A DNA stretch of 64,000 nucleotides from Arthrobacter mobilis (GCF_012395835.1 NZ_JAAZSQ010000009.1:431-64430), one strand, 5' to 3'. Shown: positions 37,376 to 47,613, counted from the stretch's first letter. Program-made: numbers and translations. The notes: generated by a model from the sequence alone, not told the origin.

Positions 37376-38236
37376 CTAGTCTCCCGGCGTGTCCTGCAGG
37401 ATCCGGGCGCCGGCACAGAACCTGGCCGCCTCGCCGCCGTCCAGGAAACGGGCCGGCACGGCCCCGCCCAGCAGCGTCCGCGCCAGCTGCGGGTCCTCCC
37501 CCAGCGGGGCGTCCGAGCCGGCGATCACCACGTTGCCAAAGCGCCGGCCCTTGAGCATGGGCGGGTCGGCCACGACCGCCACATGCTCGAACACTTCGGC
37601 GATGGTGGCCACCTCCCGCCGGGCGCCCTCCAGCCGGGGTGTGTCCCCGCAGTTGACCAGGTAGAGCCCGCCGGGGGCGAGCACCTGCCGGACGGTGCGG
37701 GTGAACTCGAGGGTGGTCAGCGGCCGCGGCGTCCGGCTGCCGGCGAACACGTCGCGGATGACCAGGTCGCGGCTGCCGCCGGCCAGGGACTCGGTTACTG
37801 CCCGGGCCTCGCCCACCCGGATCCGCACCAGCGGGGCCCGCGGGATATCGAACCAGGTCCGCACCAGTTCGGCCAGCCTCGCATCGATTTCGACGACGAC
37901 CTGCCGGGCGTGCGGATAACGCGCGGCCAGGTAGCGGGCCATCGAGCAGGCCCCGCCGCCCAGATGCAGCGCGCGCAGCGGCCGGCCGTCCTCCGGTTCC
38001 GCCCAGCGGGATTCGATCAGCGCCGCCATCCAGCGCATGTACTCGAAGTCCAGCACCAGAGGCTGGCCCAGCACCACGTGCGAGGACTGCACCCCGTTGA
38101 TCTTCAGCAGCCAGGCCCCGGGCATCTCCGGGTCCCGGACCAGTTCGGCCGTGCCGGAGGAGATGCCGTAGATGCCTTCCGCCGGGCCGGTCTCCGGCTC
38201 CCCGGCGGCGCCTGCCCCGGCTTTGCGCCGTCCCAC
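37376..38236 (-). CDS. Spermidine synthase-like methyltransferase-fold protein
   Basis: A 286-residue protein with the aminopropyltransferase/methyltransferase Rossmann core: QPLVLDFEYMRWMA, motif I ALHLGGGACSMARYLAARYP, acidic VVVEIDARL, and DLVIRDVFAGSRTP. It lacks the N-terminal strand domain of true spermidine synthases, so the reaction is uncertain; such proteins are often annotated fused MFS/spermidine synthase or spermine-like. GTG at 38236 overlaps the O-methyltransferase stop by one base (TAGTG). Confidence 0.8.
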   Translation of the reverse strand: MGRRKAGAGAAGEPETGPAEGIYGISSGTAELVRDPEMPGAWLLKINGVQSSHVVLGQPLVLDFEYMRWMAALIESRWAEPEDGRPLRALHLGGGACSMARYLAARYPHARQVVVEIDARLAELVRTWFDIPRAPLVRIRVGEARAVTESLAGGSRDLVIRDVFAGSRTPRPLTTLEFTRTVRQVLAPGGLYLVNCGDTPRLEGARREVATIAEVFEHVAVVADPPMLKGRRFGNVVIAGSDAPLGEDPQLARTLLGGAVPARFLDGGEAARFCAGARILQDTPGD

Positions 38237-39033
38237 TATTTGACGACGGCGAAGGCGAAGCCGTCCCAGCCCTTGGCGCCCACGGTCTGGACCGCCGTGG
38301 CATCCAGCCGGCGGTCGGAGCCCAGCAGCTCCAGCGCACCGCGGGTGCCGGCGATCGCCTCCGCCTCAGGGTCCCCGGCCGGCAGGTCCGTCCGCAGCAC
38401 GGCACCGCCGCGGACCACATTGTCCACGATGATCACGGTGCCCGGCCGCGCCAGCTTCAGCGCCCACTCGACATAGTTGCGGTTGTTGGCCTTGTCCGCA
38501 TCAATGAACACCAGGTCGAAAGGCCCGGCTTCCTCCGCCTCCAGCCGCGGCAGCGTCTCCAGCGCCGCACCCACCCGCACGCTGACCTTGCCGCCGACGC
38601 CGGCCCGGGCCAGGTTCGCCCTGGCCACCTCGGCATGGTGCGGCTCGTACTCGCAGGTGATCACTTCGCCGTCGTCCGGGATCCCCCGGGCCAGCCAGGT
38701 GGTGCTGTAGCCGCCGAGGGTGCCGATCTCCAGCACCTTCCGGGCGCCGACGAGCCGGGCCATGAGCATCAGGAACTTGCCCTGCGGCGCGGACACCTCG
38801 ATGCCCGGCAGCCCGGCCTCGTGCGCGGCCTGCCGGCCTTCGGCAAGCACCGCGTCCTCGCCCACCAGGGTCCCGGCCAGGTACTGGTCGACGGCGGCCC
38901 AGCGGGCCTCCGCCTGCGATGCCGACGGGCTGCCGGGCGCCGCCTCGTAGCTGCTGCCGTCGTAGGCGCCGCCGGCAGGCACCTCACTGCCGTTGGTACC
39001 GCTCCCGCGTCCGGCCGAATCCTCAGGCGCCAT
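38236..39033 (-). CDS. SAM-dependent O-methyltransferase
   Basis: A 265-residue class I methyltransferase of the O-methyltransferase family 3 (catechol/caffeoyl-CoA type). It has VLEIGTLGGYSTTWLA (SAM motif I), TCEYEPHHAEVAR, and the metal/substrate site DLVFIDADKANNRNYVEWAL and VIIVDNVVRGG. The N-terminal ~45 residues are low-complexity. ATG at 39033 overlaps the preceding thiamine-binding protein gene by 11 bases and its own stop overlaps the following start, so the three genes form one coupled unit. Confidence 0.92.
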   Translation of the reverse strand: MAPEDSAGRGSGTNGSEVPAGGAYDGSSYEAAPGSPSASQAEARWAAVDQYLAGTLVGEDAVLAEGRQAAHEAGLPGIEVSAPQGKFLMLMARLVGARKVLEIGTLGGYSTTWLARGIPDDGEVITCEYEPHHAEVARANLARAGVGGKVSVRVGAALETLPRLEAEEAGPFDLVFIDADKANNRNYVEWALKLARPGTVIIVDNVVRGGAVLRTDLPAGDPEAEAIAGTRGALELLGSDRRLDATAVQTVGAKGWDGFAFAVVK

Positions 39034-39355
39034 CGGGGCGGTCCTGCAGGGCGGCCTCGAGCCGCTCCACCTTGCCGTCGAGTTCGCCGTAGTAGCCCGG
39101 GCGGATGTCGGCCTTGAGCACCAGCGAGACCCGCGACCCGTACACCGCCACGGCCTGCGTGGCACGCTTGACCACGTCCATCACTTCGTCCCATTCGCCC
39201 TCGATCTCGGTGAACATCGAGGTGGTCCGGTTCGGCAGCCCGGACTCGCGGACCACGCGCACGGCGGCGGCGACGGCGTCGTGCACGGAGGCATCATGCG
39301 GGGCGGGCCCGGCGACGGGAACGCCGGAGGGTGCGACTGAGAAGGCTACAAGCAT
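39023..39355 (-). CDS. Thiamine-binding protein (MTH1187/YqgV family)
   Basis: A 110-residue DUF77/thiamine-binding protein: MLVAFSVAPSG, VHDAVAAAVRVVRESGLPNRTTSMFTEIEGEWDEVMDVVKRA and VLKADIRPGYYGELDGKVERLE. Members bind thiamine; physiological role is not settled. ATG at 39355 matches the family N-terminus. It starts the coupled trio that continues with the O-methyltransferase. Confidence 0.9.
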   Translation of the reverse strand: MLVAFSVAPSGVPVAGPAPHDASVHDAVAAAVRVVRESGLPNRTTSMFTEIEGEWDEVMDVVKRATQAVAVYGSRVSLVLKADIRPGYYGELDGKVERLEAALQDRPDGA

Positions 39356-39418
39356 GGTTTCAGTCTGGCACAGGCCGGTACCGGGCAACAGGGCATTGCC
39401 TGCAGGCGGCAAGGCCGG

Positions 39419-40441
39419 TCAGGCCGTCCGCCGGTGCAGCAGCAGGGCCCCGAGCCAGGTCGCCGCCAGCAGCCCGGTGACGATAAAGCCGGCGTTCGCC
39501 AGGTCCACCGACGCCAGCCAGGCCACCGGCCCGGACGTGATCCCGGTCAACTCCGAGAACAGCCCGCCAAGCACCACCGCGGCGACCAGGAACGCCACGA
39601 GCACCGACAGCAGCGTGACCGCAAGGTTGTAGTAGATCTTCTGCCGCGGCCGGCCGCAGGCCCAGCGGTAGACCCCGCTCATCACCACCCCGTTGACCGT
39701 GTCGCAGAGCACCATGCCGGCGGCGAACAGCAGCGGCAGCACCAGCACGGCGTACCAGGGCAGCGCCACCACGGCCCCACCGGCGACGACGAACAGGCCG
39801 ATGGTGCCGGCGGTGTCCAGGCCAAGCCCGAACAGCAGCCCGAGCGGGTACATCTTCCAGGGCGCATCGACCCGGCGCGCCACCGGGGACAGCAGCCGGT
39901 TCAGCAGGCCCCGGCCGGCCAGGTGCCGCTCCAGCTCGCCGTCGTCCGCGCCACGGCCGGACCGCAGCACCCGGAGGATGCCACGCAGCGAGACCAGGTT
40001 GGTGCCGCCGATCAGCAGCAGGAACAGTCCCGACACGGCCGGGCCCCAGATGCGGGCAAAATCCTTCAGCACCGAGGCGTCGTCGGCCAGCTGACCGGCC
40101 ACGGCGTTCATCCCGGCGGCCAGCATCGCCACCGCCGCGAGCACGACGGTCGAGTGCCCGAGGGCGAACCAGTACCCGGTGGACCGTGCGGCGGCGCCGG
40201 CGGTGGTCAGCTTCCGCGAGGTGTTGTCGATGGCGGCGATGTGGTCCGCGTCGAAGGCGTGCCGCGCCCCGAGCAGGTACGCGGTGGCGGCGAGCCCGGT
40301 GCCGAAGGCCTCGCCGCCCGAGACCCGGTAGCCGTGCGGGAGCACGGCGAGGACGAACAGGCCCCAGCCGGCCGCGTGCAGCAGCACGATGGTGGCCAGC
40401 ATCGGCAGCAGGCCCCTTCCGGGCGTGGTCCGCAGTGCCAT
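39419..40441 (-). CDS. NiCoT-family nickel/cobalt permease
   Basis: A 340-residue, eight-helix transporter with the signature LGARHAFDADHIAAIDNTSR (HX4DH metal motif), GYWFALGHSTVVL, LGLDTAGTIGLFV and MVLCDTVNGVVMSG. Its place directly after ureD, on the same strand with a 17-base gap, indicates nickel uptake for urease. ATG at 40441. It is probably the last gene of the urease operon. Confidence 0.95.
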   Translation of the reverse strand: MALRTTPGRGLLPMLATIVLLHAAGWGLFVLAVLPHGYRVSGGEAFGTGLAATAYLLGARHAFDADHIAAIDNTSRKLTTAGAAARSTGYWFALGHSTVVLAAVAMLAAGMNAVAGQLADDASVLKDFARIWGPAVSGLFLLLIGGTNLVSLRGILRVLRSGRGADDGELERHLAGRGLLNRLLSPVARRVDAPWKMYPLGLLFGLGLDTAGTIGLFVVAGGAVVALPWYAVLVLPLLFAAGMVLCDTVNGVVMSGVYRWACGRPRQKIYYNLAVTLLSVLVAFLVAAVVLGGLFSELTGITSGPVAWLASVDLANAGFIVTGLLAATWLGALLLHRRTA

Positions 40442-40458
40442 GGCCGGCCCCTTTCCGT

Positions 40459-41298
40459 CTAGTACTTGCGCAGGTCCCACGGCGCCTGCCCCGTCTGCGC
40501 GGACCGCAGGCAGGAGCCGACCGCGGCCACCAGCCCGGCCAGCCGCCCGCTGGACCCGGCCAGCGCGCGCAGCACCAGCCCGGGCCCCTCCAGCAGGCTG
40601 CAGCCGGCGTGCACGTCCGGGAACGCCGCCGCGGCCGCGCGCACCAGCTCCAGCTGCTCCCGGCCGGTTCCCGGGTGCACCGCCACCAGCGAGGCACAGT
40701 GTGAATAGCCTTCGAGCATGCCCAGGCCGGCGGGGCTGGCGGCCTCCGGGCGCAGCACCAGATTGTCCCAGAGCAGCAGCCGGCCTTCCAGCCATATCCG
40801 GGTCAGCAGCCCCACCTCGCGGTAGCGGAAGGGCTCGCCGCCGGCGGACCAGCCCGGGGTGACGATCTCGGCGGCCAGATAGGAGGCCCCGGCGGCGAGT
40901 TCGACGTCGGTGGCCTGCCGGTACTGCGCGTCCGCGTAGGCGATCAGCTGGTCCGGGACGTATTCCAGCCGCGCCCCGGGTCCCAGCCGGATGCGCTGGT
41001 GCTGGCGGGCCGGGCCCTGCGGGGTCCGGTACACCTTGGTGGCCGACTGCGTGGTGAGCAGGGCGCTGGAGCCGGCGCCGCCGTCGTACTCCAGGACGTA
41101 GCTGTCGTTGCCCAGGTAGCCGCCGCCGGGATTGACCACGGTGAAGACCGCCTGCCCGGACGCGTCCGGGTAGTGCGGGCGCAGCACGCGCAGTGCCCCG
41201 GCATGGTACTGCCCCACGGCCGTGCTGCGTCCGGAGCCGGCGCGCTCGACGCGCAGCCGCAGCGTGCCGGTGGGCGGGGCGGGCAGGACGGTGGACAC
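40459..41298 (-). CDS. ureD: Urease accessory protein UreD
   Basis: A 279-residue protein needed with UreF and UreG for GTP-driven nickel insertion into urease. Recognisable segments: VVNPGGGYLGNDSYVLE, TTQSATKVYRTP, EYVPDQLIAYADAQYRQ and GEPFRYREVGLLTRIW. GTG at 41298 is chosen, eight bases after the ureG stop; a TTG at 41316 would overlap ureG. The divergent sequence is typical of UreD. Confidence 0.92.
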   Translation of the reverse strand: MSTVLPAPPTGTLRLRVERAGSGRSTAVGQYHAGALRVLRPHYPDASGQAVFTVVNPGGGYLGNDSYVLEYDGGAGSSALLTTQSATKVYRTPQGPARQHQRIRLGPGARLEYVPDQLIAYADAQYRQATDVELAAGASYLAAEIVTPGWSAGGEPFRYREVGLLTRIWLEGRLLLWDNLVLRPEAASPAGLGMLEGYSHCASLVAVHPGTGREQLELVRAAAAAFPDVHAGCSLLEGPGLVLRALAGSSGRLAGLVAAVGSCLRSAQTGQAPWDLRKY

Positions 41299-41305
41299 GG
41301 CGGCT

Positions 41306-41923
41306 TCAGCCGGCAAGGTCGGACATCAGCACGTCGCGGCGGATCCAGTCCAGCACCGCGGCCAGCCCCTCGTCCGTCTTCAGATTGGTGAAGCAGAACG
41401 GCTTCCCGCCGCGGAAGACCTTCGAGTCGGCCTCCATCACGGCCAGGTCGGCGCCCACGTGCGGGGCCAGGTCCGTCTTGTTGATGATGAACAGGTCGCT
41501 CTTGATCATGCCCTGGCCGGCCTTGCGCGGGATCTTCTCCCCCTGTGCCACATCGATGATGTAGATGGAGAAGTCTGCCAGCTCGGGGCTGAAGGTGGCC
41601 GAGAGGTTGTCCCCGCCGGATTCGACGAAGATCACCTGCAGGTCCGGGTGCCGGGCCTTGAGCTCGCCGATCGCCGCCTCGTTCATGGAGGTATCCTCGC
41701 GGATGGCGGTGTGCGGGCAGCCGCCAGTTTCCACCCCGATGATCCGGTCCTCGGGCAGCACCGAGTTGGCGGCCAGGATGCGTGCGTCCTCGATGGTATA
41801 GATGTCGTTGGTGATGGCGGCCATGGACACCTCGCCGCTCATCGCCCGCGTGATGCGTTCGACCAGCTGCGTCTTGCCCGCCCCGACGGGGCCGCCGATG
41901 CCGATGATTACCGGATCGCCCAT
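41306..41923 (-). CDS. ureG: Urease accessory GTPase UreG
   Basis: A 205-residue SIMIBI-class GTPase that powers nickel loading. P-loop [12 protein letters not shown], the metal site [30 protein letters not shown] (guanine/switch) and [13 protein letters not shown] are intact. ATG at 41923 has AAAGGA. It lies 16 bases behind ureF. Confidence 0.97.
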   Translation of the reverse strand: MGDPVIIGIGGPVGAGKTQLVERITRAMSGEVSMAAITNDIYTIEDARILAANSVLPEDRIIGVETGGCPHTAIREDTSMNEAAIGELKARHPDLQVIFVESGGDNLSATFSPELADFSIYIIDVAQGEKIPRKAGQGMIKSDLFIINKTDLAPHVGADLAVMEADSKVFRGGKPFCFTNLKTDEGLAAVLDWIRRDVLMSDLAG

Positions 41924-41939
41924 GGTGTGGTCCTTTCCT

Positions 41940-42632
41940 CTAGCTCATGAACATGCGCGCCCGCAGGTGCTCGTGGCGCATCTGGGCCACCTCCAGCCCC
42001 GGGGCCGCCGCGCCGAACTCCTCGGCGGGCAGCTGCAGTGCCCGGGCCGCCGCGGCGGCGACGGCCGGGCGCAGCCGGCCCAGCACCCGCTGGCCGGCCA
42101 CCTGGCCCAGCGGCACCGCGCGCACCGCGTTCTGGACCAGGGCCGTGACGGCGCCGGCCAGGTAGGTGTGCAGAACCAGCGGCAGCGGCACAGCGCAGCG
42201 CGCCGCGGCCGCGGCGAAGACCAGGCAGTAGTGCGCCGGCCACGGCCCGGGGCCGGCTTCGGGCAGCGCGGCCGGCAGCAGCCGGGCCAGCTGGGCGCCC
42301 ATTTTCCGGCTGGCCGAGCGCACCTGGGCGGCGACGACGGCGGCGTCGAGCATCACATCCAGCTCGCCGGTGTCGCGTTCGCCGGTGGCGGCCATCCGCA
42401 TGGCCAGGGCGTCCGTGCAGCACAGCTGCGTGTCCAGGTAGGCCAGCAGCCAGGCCTGGACGCCGGCCTCGTCGGCCACCGTGCCGGCGGCCAGGTAGGA
42501 CTCCAGCCCGAAGGAGTGGCTGAAGGCGCCGGTGGGCAGGGCCGAGTCCCCCAGCTGCAGCAGGACGGCCAGGTGCCCGGCCAGGGCCGCGGGCGCCTGG
42601 CCGGGGTGTGCGTCAGTGGGTGTGGGCGGCAT
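41940..42632 (-). CDS. ureF: Urease accessory protein UreF
   Basis: A 230-residue all-helical accessory factor that gates UreG activity. [26 protein letters not shown] at the N-terminus and [28 protein letters not shown] are the family's conserved parts. ATG at 42632 overlaps the end of ureE by 20 bases; an upstream in-frame start would extend further into ureE and is less likely. Confidence 0.94.
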   Translation of the reverse strand: MPPTPTDAHPGQAPAALAGHLAVLLQLGDSALPTGAFSHSFGLESYLAAGTVADEAGVQAWLLAYLDTQLCCTDALAMRMAATGERDTGELDVMLDAAVVAAQVRSASRKMGAQLARLLPAALPEAGPGPWPAHYCLVFAAAAARCAVPLPLVLHTYLAGAVTALVQNAVRAVPLGQVAGQRVLGRLRPAVAAAAARALQLPAEEFGAAAPGLEVAQMRHEHLRARMFMS

Positions 42633-43098
42633 GGCGGAAGGGTACGGGCATGACCCGCTCCTGGCGGCTGTAGGGCACACCGTGCAGGTCCAGGAAGTCC
42701 TGCACGGTGTGGTCGTACTGGACCACCATCACGGCCTGGCCGTAGTCGCTGCCGGCGTCGAAGAACTGGGCCTGCAGGTGGCGGTTGCCCAGCGAGTGGG
42801 CGGTGAACAGCGCCTGCCGCAGGTCGGCGGGAGCGATCACCAGCACATCGCTGGGCAGCACCGAAACCACCACCAGGCCGGCGTCCTCGCGCAGCAGCAC
42901 GTCCCCGTCCCGCAGGTCGGCGCCGGCGGCGGGCAGGCGCAGCCCCAGCTGGCGGCCGTGATCGGTGACCAGCCGCTGGATCCGCTTGGTCAGCGCGCTG
43001 GCGGGCAGCACCACCTTCTCCCGGTGCAGGCCCTCGAGCGCCGCCAGTTCGGCAGGCGGCAGGTCGGCCAGGTTGAACAGGACAGCTTCGACGATCAT
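42613..43098 (-). CDS. ureE: Urease accessory nickel chaperone UreE
   Basis: A 161-residue metallochaperone: an N-terminal peptide-binding domain (KVVLPASALTKRIQRLVTDHG) and a C-terminal metal-binding domain with LGNRHLQAQFF and YDHTVQDFL. It has a short His-containing C-terminus (HAAHTH) for nickel. ATG at 43098 has GGGAGG. Confidence 0.94.
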   Translation of the reverse strand: MIVEAVLFNLADLPPAELAALEGLHREKVVLPASALTKRIQRLVTDHGRQLGLRLPAAGADLRDGDVLLREDAGLVVVSVLPSDVLVIAPADLRQALFTAHSLGNRHLQAQFFDAGSDYGQAVMVVQYDHTVQDFLDLHGVPYSRQERVMPVPFRHAAHTH

Positions 43099-43131
43099 GC
43101 AGGCCTCCCAGGGGCTCGTGGACTCAACAGG

Positions 43132-44853
43132 CTAGAAGAGGAAGTAGCGCTGCGCCATCGGCAGGGTGCCGGCGGGCTCGCAGGTGGCCGGCACGCCGTC
43201 GACCTCCACCCGGTAGGTCTGCGGGTCCACGGTGATCTGCGGGGTCGCCCCGTTGAGCACCAGGTCCTGTTTGCGCAGGCCGCGGCAGCCGGACACGGCC
43301 CGGATCTGCTTGCGCAGGCCCAGCTGCTGCGGCACCCCTGCCTCGATGGCCGCCTTGGACAGGAAGGTGATGCTGGAGCTGGCCAGGGCCGCCCCGAAGG
43401 CGGCGAAGGCCGGGCGCAGGGTCTGCGGCTGCGGCGTCGGGATCGAGGCGTTGGGGTCCCCCATCACGGAGTTGATGATCTGCCCGCCCTTGATCACCAG
43501 GTCGGGCTTGACGCCGAAGAAGGCCGGGTCCCAGAGCACCAGGTCGGCGAACTTGCCCTCCTCGACCGACCCGACGCAGTCCGCGATGCCCTGGGCCAGG
43601 GCCGGGTTGATGGTGTACTTGGCCACGTAGCGGCGGATCCGGAAGTTGTCCCCGGCCTCCGGCGCCGGCCCGTGCTCGTCGATCGGCCCGCGCCGGTCCT
43701 TCATCACCGAGGCCAGCTGCCAGGTGCGCGTGATGACCTCGCCGACCCGGCCCATGGCCTGCGAATCGGAAGACATGATCGAGAACACGCCCAAGTCGTG
43801 CAGCACGTCCTCGGCGGCGATCGTCTCCGGGCGGATCCGCGAATCGGCGAACGCCACGTCCTCGGGAATGTCCGGGCTGAGGTGGTGGCAGACCATGAGC
43901 ATGTCCAGATGCTCCTCGGCCGTGTTGCGGGTGAACGGGATGGTCGGGTTGGTGGAGGCCGGCAGCACGTTGGGGTGGCCGGCGATGGCGATGATGTCCG
44001 GCGCGTGCCCGCCGCCGGCACCCTCGGTGTGGAAGGTGTGGATCACCCGGCCGCCGATCGCGGCCACGGTGTCCTCGAGGAAGCCGCACTCGTTCAGGGT
44101 GTCGGTATGGATGGCCACCTGCACGTCGTAGGCGTCCGCGACCCGCAGCGACAGGTCGATGGCGGTGTGGGTGGCGCCCCAGTCCTCGTGGATCTTCAGC
44201 CCCACCGCGCCGGCCCGGATCTGCTCGGTCAGCGGCTCCTCGGTGCTGGCATGGCCCTTGCCCAGCAGCCCGATGTTCATCGGCAGCCCCTCGGCCGCCT
44301 CCAGCATGCGCTGGATGTGCCAGGGTCCCGGGGTTACCGTGGTGGCCTTGGTGCCCTCCGCGGGGCCGGTGCCGCCGCCGATCATCGTGGTCACCCCGCT
44401 GGCCAGCGCGGTGGGCATCTGCTCCGGGGAGATGAAGTGGATGTGGGTGTCGACGCCGCCGGCGGTGAGGATCTTGCGCTCGCCGGCGATGATCTCGGTG
44501 GACGCGCCGATGGTGATGTCCACCCCGTCCTGCACATTCGCGTTGCCGGCCTTGCCGATCCGGAAGATGTGCCCGTCGCGCAGCGCGACGTCGGCCTTGT
44601 AGATGCCGGTGTGGTCCACGATGACGGCGTTCGTGATCACCGTGTCCGGCACGTCCCCGGCGCGCACCGCCTGCCCGTCGTGGCCCATGCCGTCGCGGAT
44701 GACCTTGCCGCCGCCGAAGACCACTTCCTCGCCGTAAACGGTCAGGTCCCGCTCGATCTGCAGGAACAGCGAGGTATCGGCCAGCCGGATCCGGTCCCCG
44801 GTGGTCGGCCCGTACAGGTCCGCGTACTGGCGCCGGGGAATCTCCAGGCTCAT
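43132..44853 (-). CDS. ureC: Urease subunit alpha
   Basis: The 573-residue catalytic subunit hydrolysing urea to ammonia and carbamate. Nickel ligands and catalytic residues are in place: [14 protein letters not shown], the carbamylated lysine in [32 protein letters not shown], the flap [20 protein letters not shown] and SSDSQAMGR. The ATG at 44853 overlaps the ureB stop as ATGA. No residue needed for activity is missing. Confidence 0.98.
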   Translation of the reverse strand: MSLEIPRRQYADLYGPTTGDRIRLADTSLFLQIERDLTVYGEEVVFGGGKVIRDGMGHDGQAVRAGDVPDTVITNAVIVDHTGIYKADVALRDGHIFRIGKAGNANVQDGVDITIGASTEIIAGERKILTAGGVDTHIHFISPEQMPTALASGVTTMIGGGTGPAEGTKATTVTPGPWHIQRMLEAAEGLPMNIGLLGKGHASTEEPLTEQIRAGAVGLKIHEDWGATHTAIDLSLRVADAYDVQVAIHTDTLNECGFLEDTVAAIGGRVIHTFHTEGAGGGHAPDIIAIAGHPNVLPASTNPTIPFTRNTAEEHLDMLMVCHHLSPDIPEDVAFADSRIRPETIAAEDVLHDLGVFSIMSSDSQAMGRVGEVITRTWQLASVMKDRRGPIDEHGPAPEAGDNFRIRRYVAKYTINPALAQGIADCVGSVEEGKFADLVLWDPAFFGVKPDLVIKGGQIINSVMGDPNASIPTPQPQTLRPAFAAFGAALASSSITFLSKAAIEAGVPQQLGLRKQIRAVSGCRGLRKQDLVLNGATPQITVDPQTYRVEVDGVPATCEPAGTLPMAQRYFLF

Positions 44854-45202
44854 GCGGTCCCGCCTTCCTGCTCTGTGTCCTGCTGTCTGCCCGGCTGCGG
44901 ATCCAGTGCTCCGTTGACCTGCCCGCGCAGGCCGTAGACCCGGCGCCGGCCGCCGAGCGGCACCAGCCGGACCGTGCGCGCGTCCCCGGGCTCGAAGCGG
45001 GCCGCCGTGCCGGCGGGAATGTCCAGCCGCCGGCCCCAGGCCTGGGCGCGGTCGAATTCCAGGGCGGCATTGACCTCGGCGAAGTGGAAGTGCGAGCCGA
45101 CCTGCACCGGCCGGTCCCCGGTATTGAGCACCGCCAGCTCGATGGCCTCCCGGCCCGCATTGAGGGTGACCGGGTCCTGGGCCAGACGGTATTCGCCGGG
45201 GA

Positions 45203-45206
<4 letters not shown>
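44850..45206 (-). CDS. ureB: Urease subunit beta
   Basis: A 118-residue beta subunit: [55 protein letters not shown]. It starts with ATGA overlapping the ureA stop and ends overlapping the ureC start; the C-terminal tail ([12 protein letters not shown]) is longer than the core. Confidence 0.96.
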
Positions 45207-45514
<308 letters not shown>

Positions 45515-45668
45515 GCGCTCAGGCTAGGCCCGGGCCGTTTCATCCAGATTTCGGGCAGGAGTCGGCAGGGTTTCACGTGGATCCGGCCGCGCGGCAGGTA
45601 ACCTGTGGGGAATGCGCCGGTGCCCGCAGCCCGGCGCTGAACCCCAGCCACCCCCGTGAAGGAATCCC

Positions 45669-46322
45669 TTGGTCCGAGGTAAGCACCACCCGCCCCGCCC
45701 GAAGCCCGCCGGCAGCGATGACTTCCTGATTGCCGGCGACCTGAAGAAGGACCGGGGGTGGACGGACACGCAGATCGGGAAGTTCCTGCCCGAACCGGAC
45801 AAGCTGGCCCGCAACCCGCGCAGCCGCAAGGCCGCGCCGATGAAGCTCTACGCCCTGGAGCGCGTCCTGCAGGTCGAAGCCACCGGGGAGTTCCAGCAGG
45901 CCCGCCAGGCCTCGCGCAACCGGCAGCTTGCCGCCCGGGAACGCGCCCTGGCCCGGAAGAAGGAGGCCGTCGCCGTCGCCGAGGCCCTGCCGCTGCGGAT
46001 CAACCCGGAACCGTGGCCGGTGGTGCAGCAGAAGGCCATCGAGCACTTCAACCGGCGACTGCGCCGCGGCCAGTCCCCGGCGAGCCTGAACACGGTGAAG
46101 CACCGGCTGGACCGGCTCACCGTGAACTATCTGCGCCACCAGCAGACCTCGTATGAGACCGAGCTGAAGGCGTTCAAGGGCGTGGTCGGCGTGGGCGAGG
46201 CCTATTTGGTGGTCCGCAACCGCATCCTGGACCTGATCGCGGCCACCTATCCGGTGCTGGCGGACGAATGCGGGCGGCAGAAGTTCGAGGAAGCCGAACT
46301 GCCCGAGGGCGTCACGCTTTAG
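45669..46322 (+). CDS. Conserved hypothetical protein
   Basis: I do not recognise the family. A 217-residue, Lys/Arg-rich, mainly helical protein (GDLKKDRGWTDTQIGKFLPEPDKLARNPRSRKAAPMKLY near the N-terminus; ERALARKKEAVAVAEALPL mid-protein; RLDRLTVNYLRHQQT). No signal peptide or membrane segment. The TTG at 45669 follows GAAGGAATCCC. It is convergent with the Nudix-NYN gene, overlapping 4 bases. Divergent from ureA. Confidence 0.72.
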   Translation: MVRGKHHPPRPKPAGSDDFLIAGDLKKDRGWTDTQIGKFLPEPDKLARNPRSRKAAPMKLYALERVLQVEATGEFQQARQASRNRQLAARERALARKKEAVAVAEALPLRINPEPWPVVQQKAIEHFNRRLRRGQSPASLNTVKHRLDRLTVNYLRHQQTSYETELKAFKGVVGVGEAYLVVRNRILDLIAATYPVLADECGRQKFEEAELPEGVTL

Positions 46323-47245
46323 CTCAGGCTCCCCCGGTCCAGAACCTCCCGGAGCGCCCCGGCGCCGATGCTGCGGGCGCCCAGCTCCGCCACGCGCCCG
46401 CGCAGCCCGCGGTCGGAGGTTGCCACGGTCACCGGGGCGGCGCCGTCGTCCGCACGGAGGGCGCGGACCCGCGCCACGATCTCGTCGTCGCCGGAGCCGG
46501 CGGCCTGGACCACGTCCAGCCGCGGCGTGCCGGCGGCACGGTCCGGCGGGCCTGCCGCCGTCGCTTCCCCTTCCAGCACGACGACGACGTCCGGCCAGGC
46601 GGTGTGAGCGTCCAGGCCCAGGAGCCCGGCCGGCAGCCCGGCGGAGACTGTCTGTTCCAGCTCCGCCAGCAGCCGGGCCGCCGCGCCGGGCCGGTCCCGC
46701 CACCAGCCGTCGGGCCGGGCGCCGACCACGTTGGCGGCATCGACAATGAGCACCGGCCGGCGGCAGATCATGGCCTTCAGCTCCGGCCAGGCCTCGGCGA
46801 ACCGCGGGTGCAGCGGCAGGTCCTGGACGCCCTCCACCGGGATCCAGGACAGCGCCAGGCTTTCGGCATCGGCGATGGCCGGCTCGAACGCCCGGGTCGT
46901 CCAGGCCACGGCCGTCGTGTAGGTCCAGAAGCCCAGGTCGAGCACCTGGGTGAACAGCGGCTCGAGCGCGTCGGCCGGCACGCCGGCTTCCTCGTGCGAT
47001 TCGCGCAGCGCCGCATCGATGGCGGCCTCGCCCTCGTGCCGGGCCCCGCCGGGGATGCCCCAGGTGCCGCCGAAGTGGCTCCACAAGGCCCGGTGCTGCA
47101 TCAGCACCCCGCGGGAGGGGTCCACGACCAACAGCCCGGCCGAGCCGAAACGGCCCCACATCCGGGTGCCGTCCGGCCCCACGGCCCAGGCGTCCCCGGG
47201 ATCGCGCGGGCCGCTGAAGGGCGGCCGGGTCTCTCCGATGGTCAT
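46319..47245 (-). CDS. Nudix hydrolase fused to NYN/PIN-like ribonuclease domain
   Basis: A 308-residue fusion. Residues about 35-160 form a Nudix domain with a complete Nudix box (GARHEGEAAIDAALRESHEEAGV: G-x5-E-x7-RE-x2-EE-x-G-V). Residues about 165-308 have a NYN/YacP-like fold: VLIVDAANVVGARPDGWWRD, DVVVVLEGEAT, GSGDDEIVARVRAL and VTVATSDRGLRGRVAELGA, with acidic residues at the expected PIN-type positions. I infer nucleotide-pyrophosphate cleavage coupled to RNA cutting; the target is unknown. ATG at 47245. It converges with the gene at 45669. Confidence 0.85.
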   Translation of the reverse strand: MTIGETRPPFSGPRDPGDAWAVGPDGTRMWGRFGSAGLLVVDPSRGVLMQHRALWSHFGGTWGIPGGARHEGEAAIDAALRESHEEAGVPADALEPLFTQVLDLGFWTYTTAVAWTTRAFEPAIADAESLALSWIPVEGVQDLPLHPRFAEAWPELKAMICRRPVLIVDAANVVGARPDGWWRDRPGAAARLLAELEQTVSAGLPAGLLGLDAHTAWPDVVVVLEGEATAAGPPDRAAGTPRLDVVQAAGSGDDEIVARVRALRADDGAAPVTVATSDRGLRGRVAELGARSIGAGALREVLDRGSLS

Positions 47246-47301
47246 CCCCCTAGGATGCCACGTGCTGTCAAGGGCCGACCCGGAGGAACCCTGCCCCAAT
47301 C

Positions 47302-47613
47302 TCAGCCCCAGCCGGCCAGGCGCAGCAGCGCCGCCGCGGCCGCGCCGGCCAGCACGACGACCAGGAACGGCGCGCGCAGGACCAGCGCCAGCGCGGCGGC
47401 CGCGAGCGCGCCGAGCCTGGCATCCAGGACCAGCTCCTGCCCGCTGGCGAAGGTGTTCACCATGGTCAGCGAGGCCAGCAGGCCGATGGTCAGGGTGGCC
47501 GCGACCCGGGACATCCGCGGGTTCTTCATCCAGGCGGCCGGCACCAGGTAGCCGGCCAGCTTGGTGGCATAGGCCAGCGCGCAGGCAACCAGGATCCAGC
47601 CCCACAGGCTCAT
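47302..47613 (-). CDS. azlD: Branched-chain amino acid exporter subunit AzlD
   Basis: A 103-residue, about four-helix membrane protein with WILVACALAYATKLAGYLVP and RVAATLTIGLLASLTMV, typical of AzlD. It partners AzlC to export branched-chain amino acids. ATG overlaps the azlC stop as ATGA. Confidence 0.9.
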   Translation of the reverse strand: MSLWGWILVACALAYATKLAGYLVPAAWMKNPRMSRVAATLTIGLLASLTMVNTFASGQELVLDARLGALAAAALALVLRAPFLVVVLAGAAAAALLRLAGWG

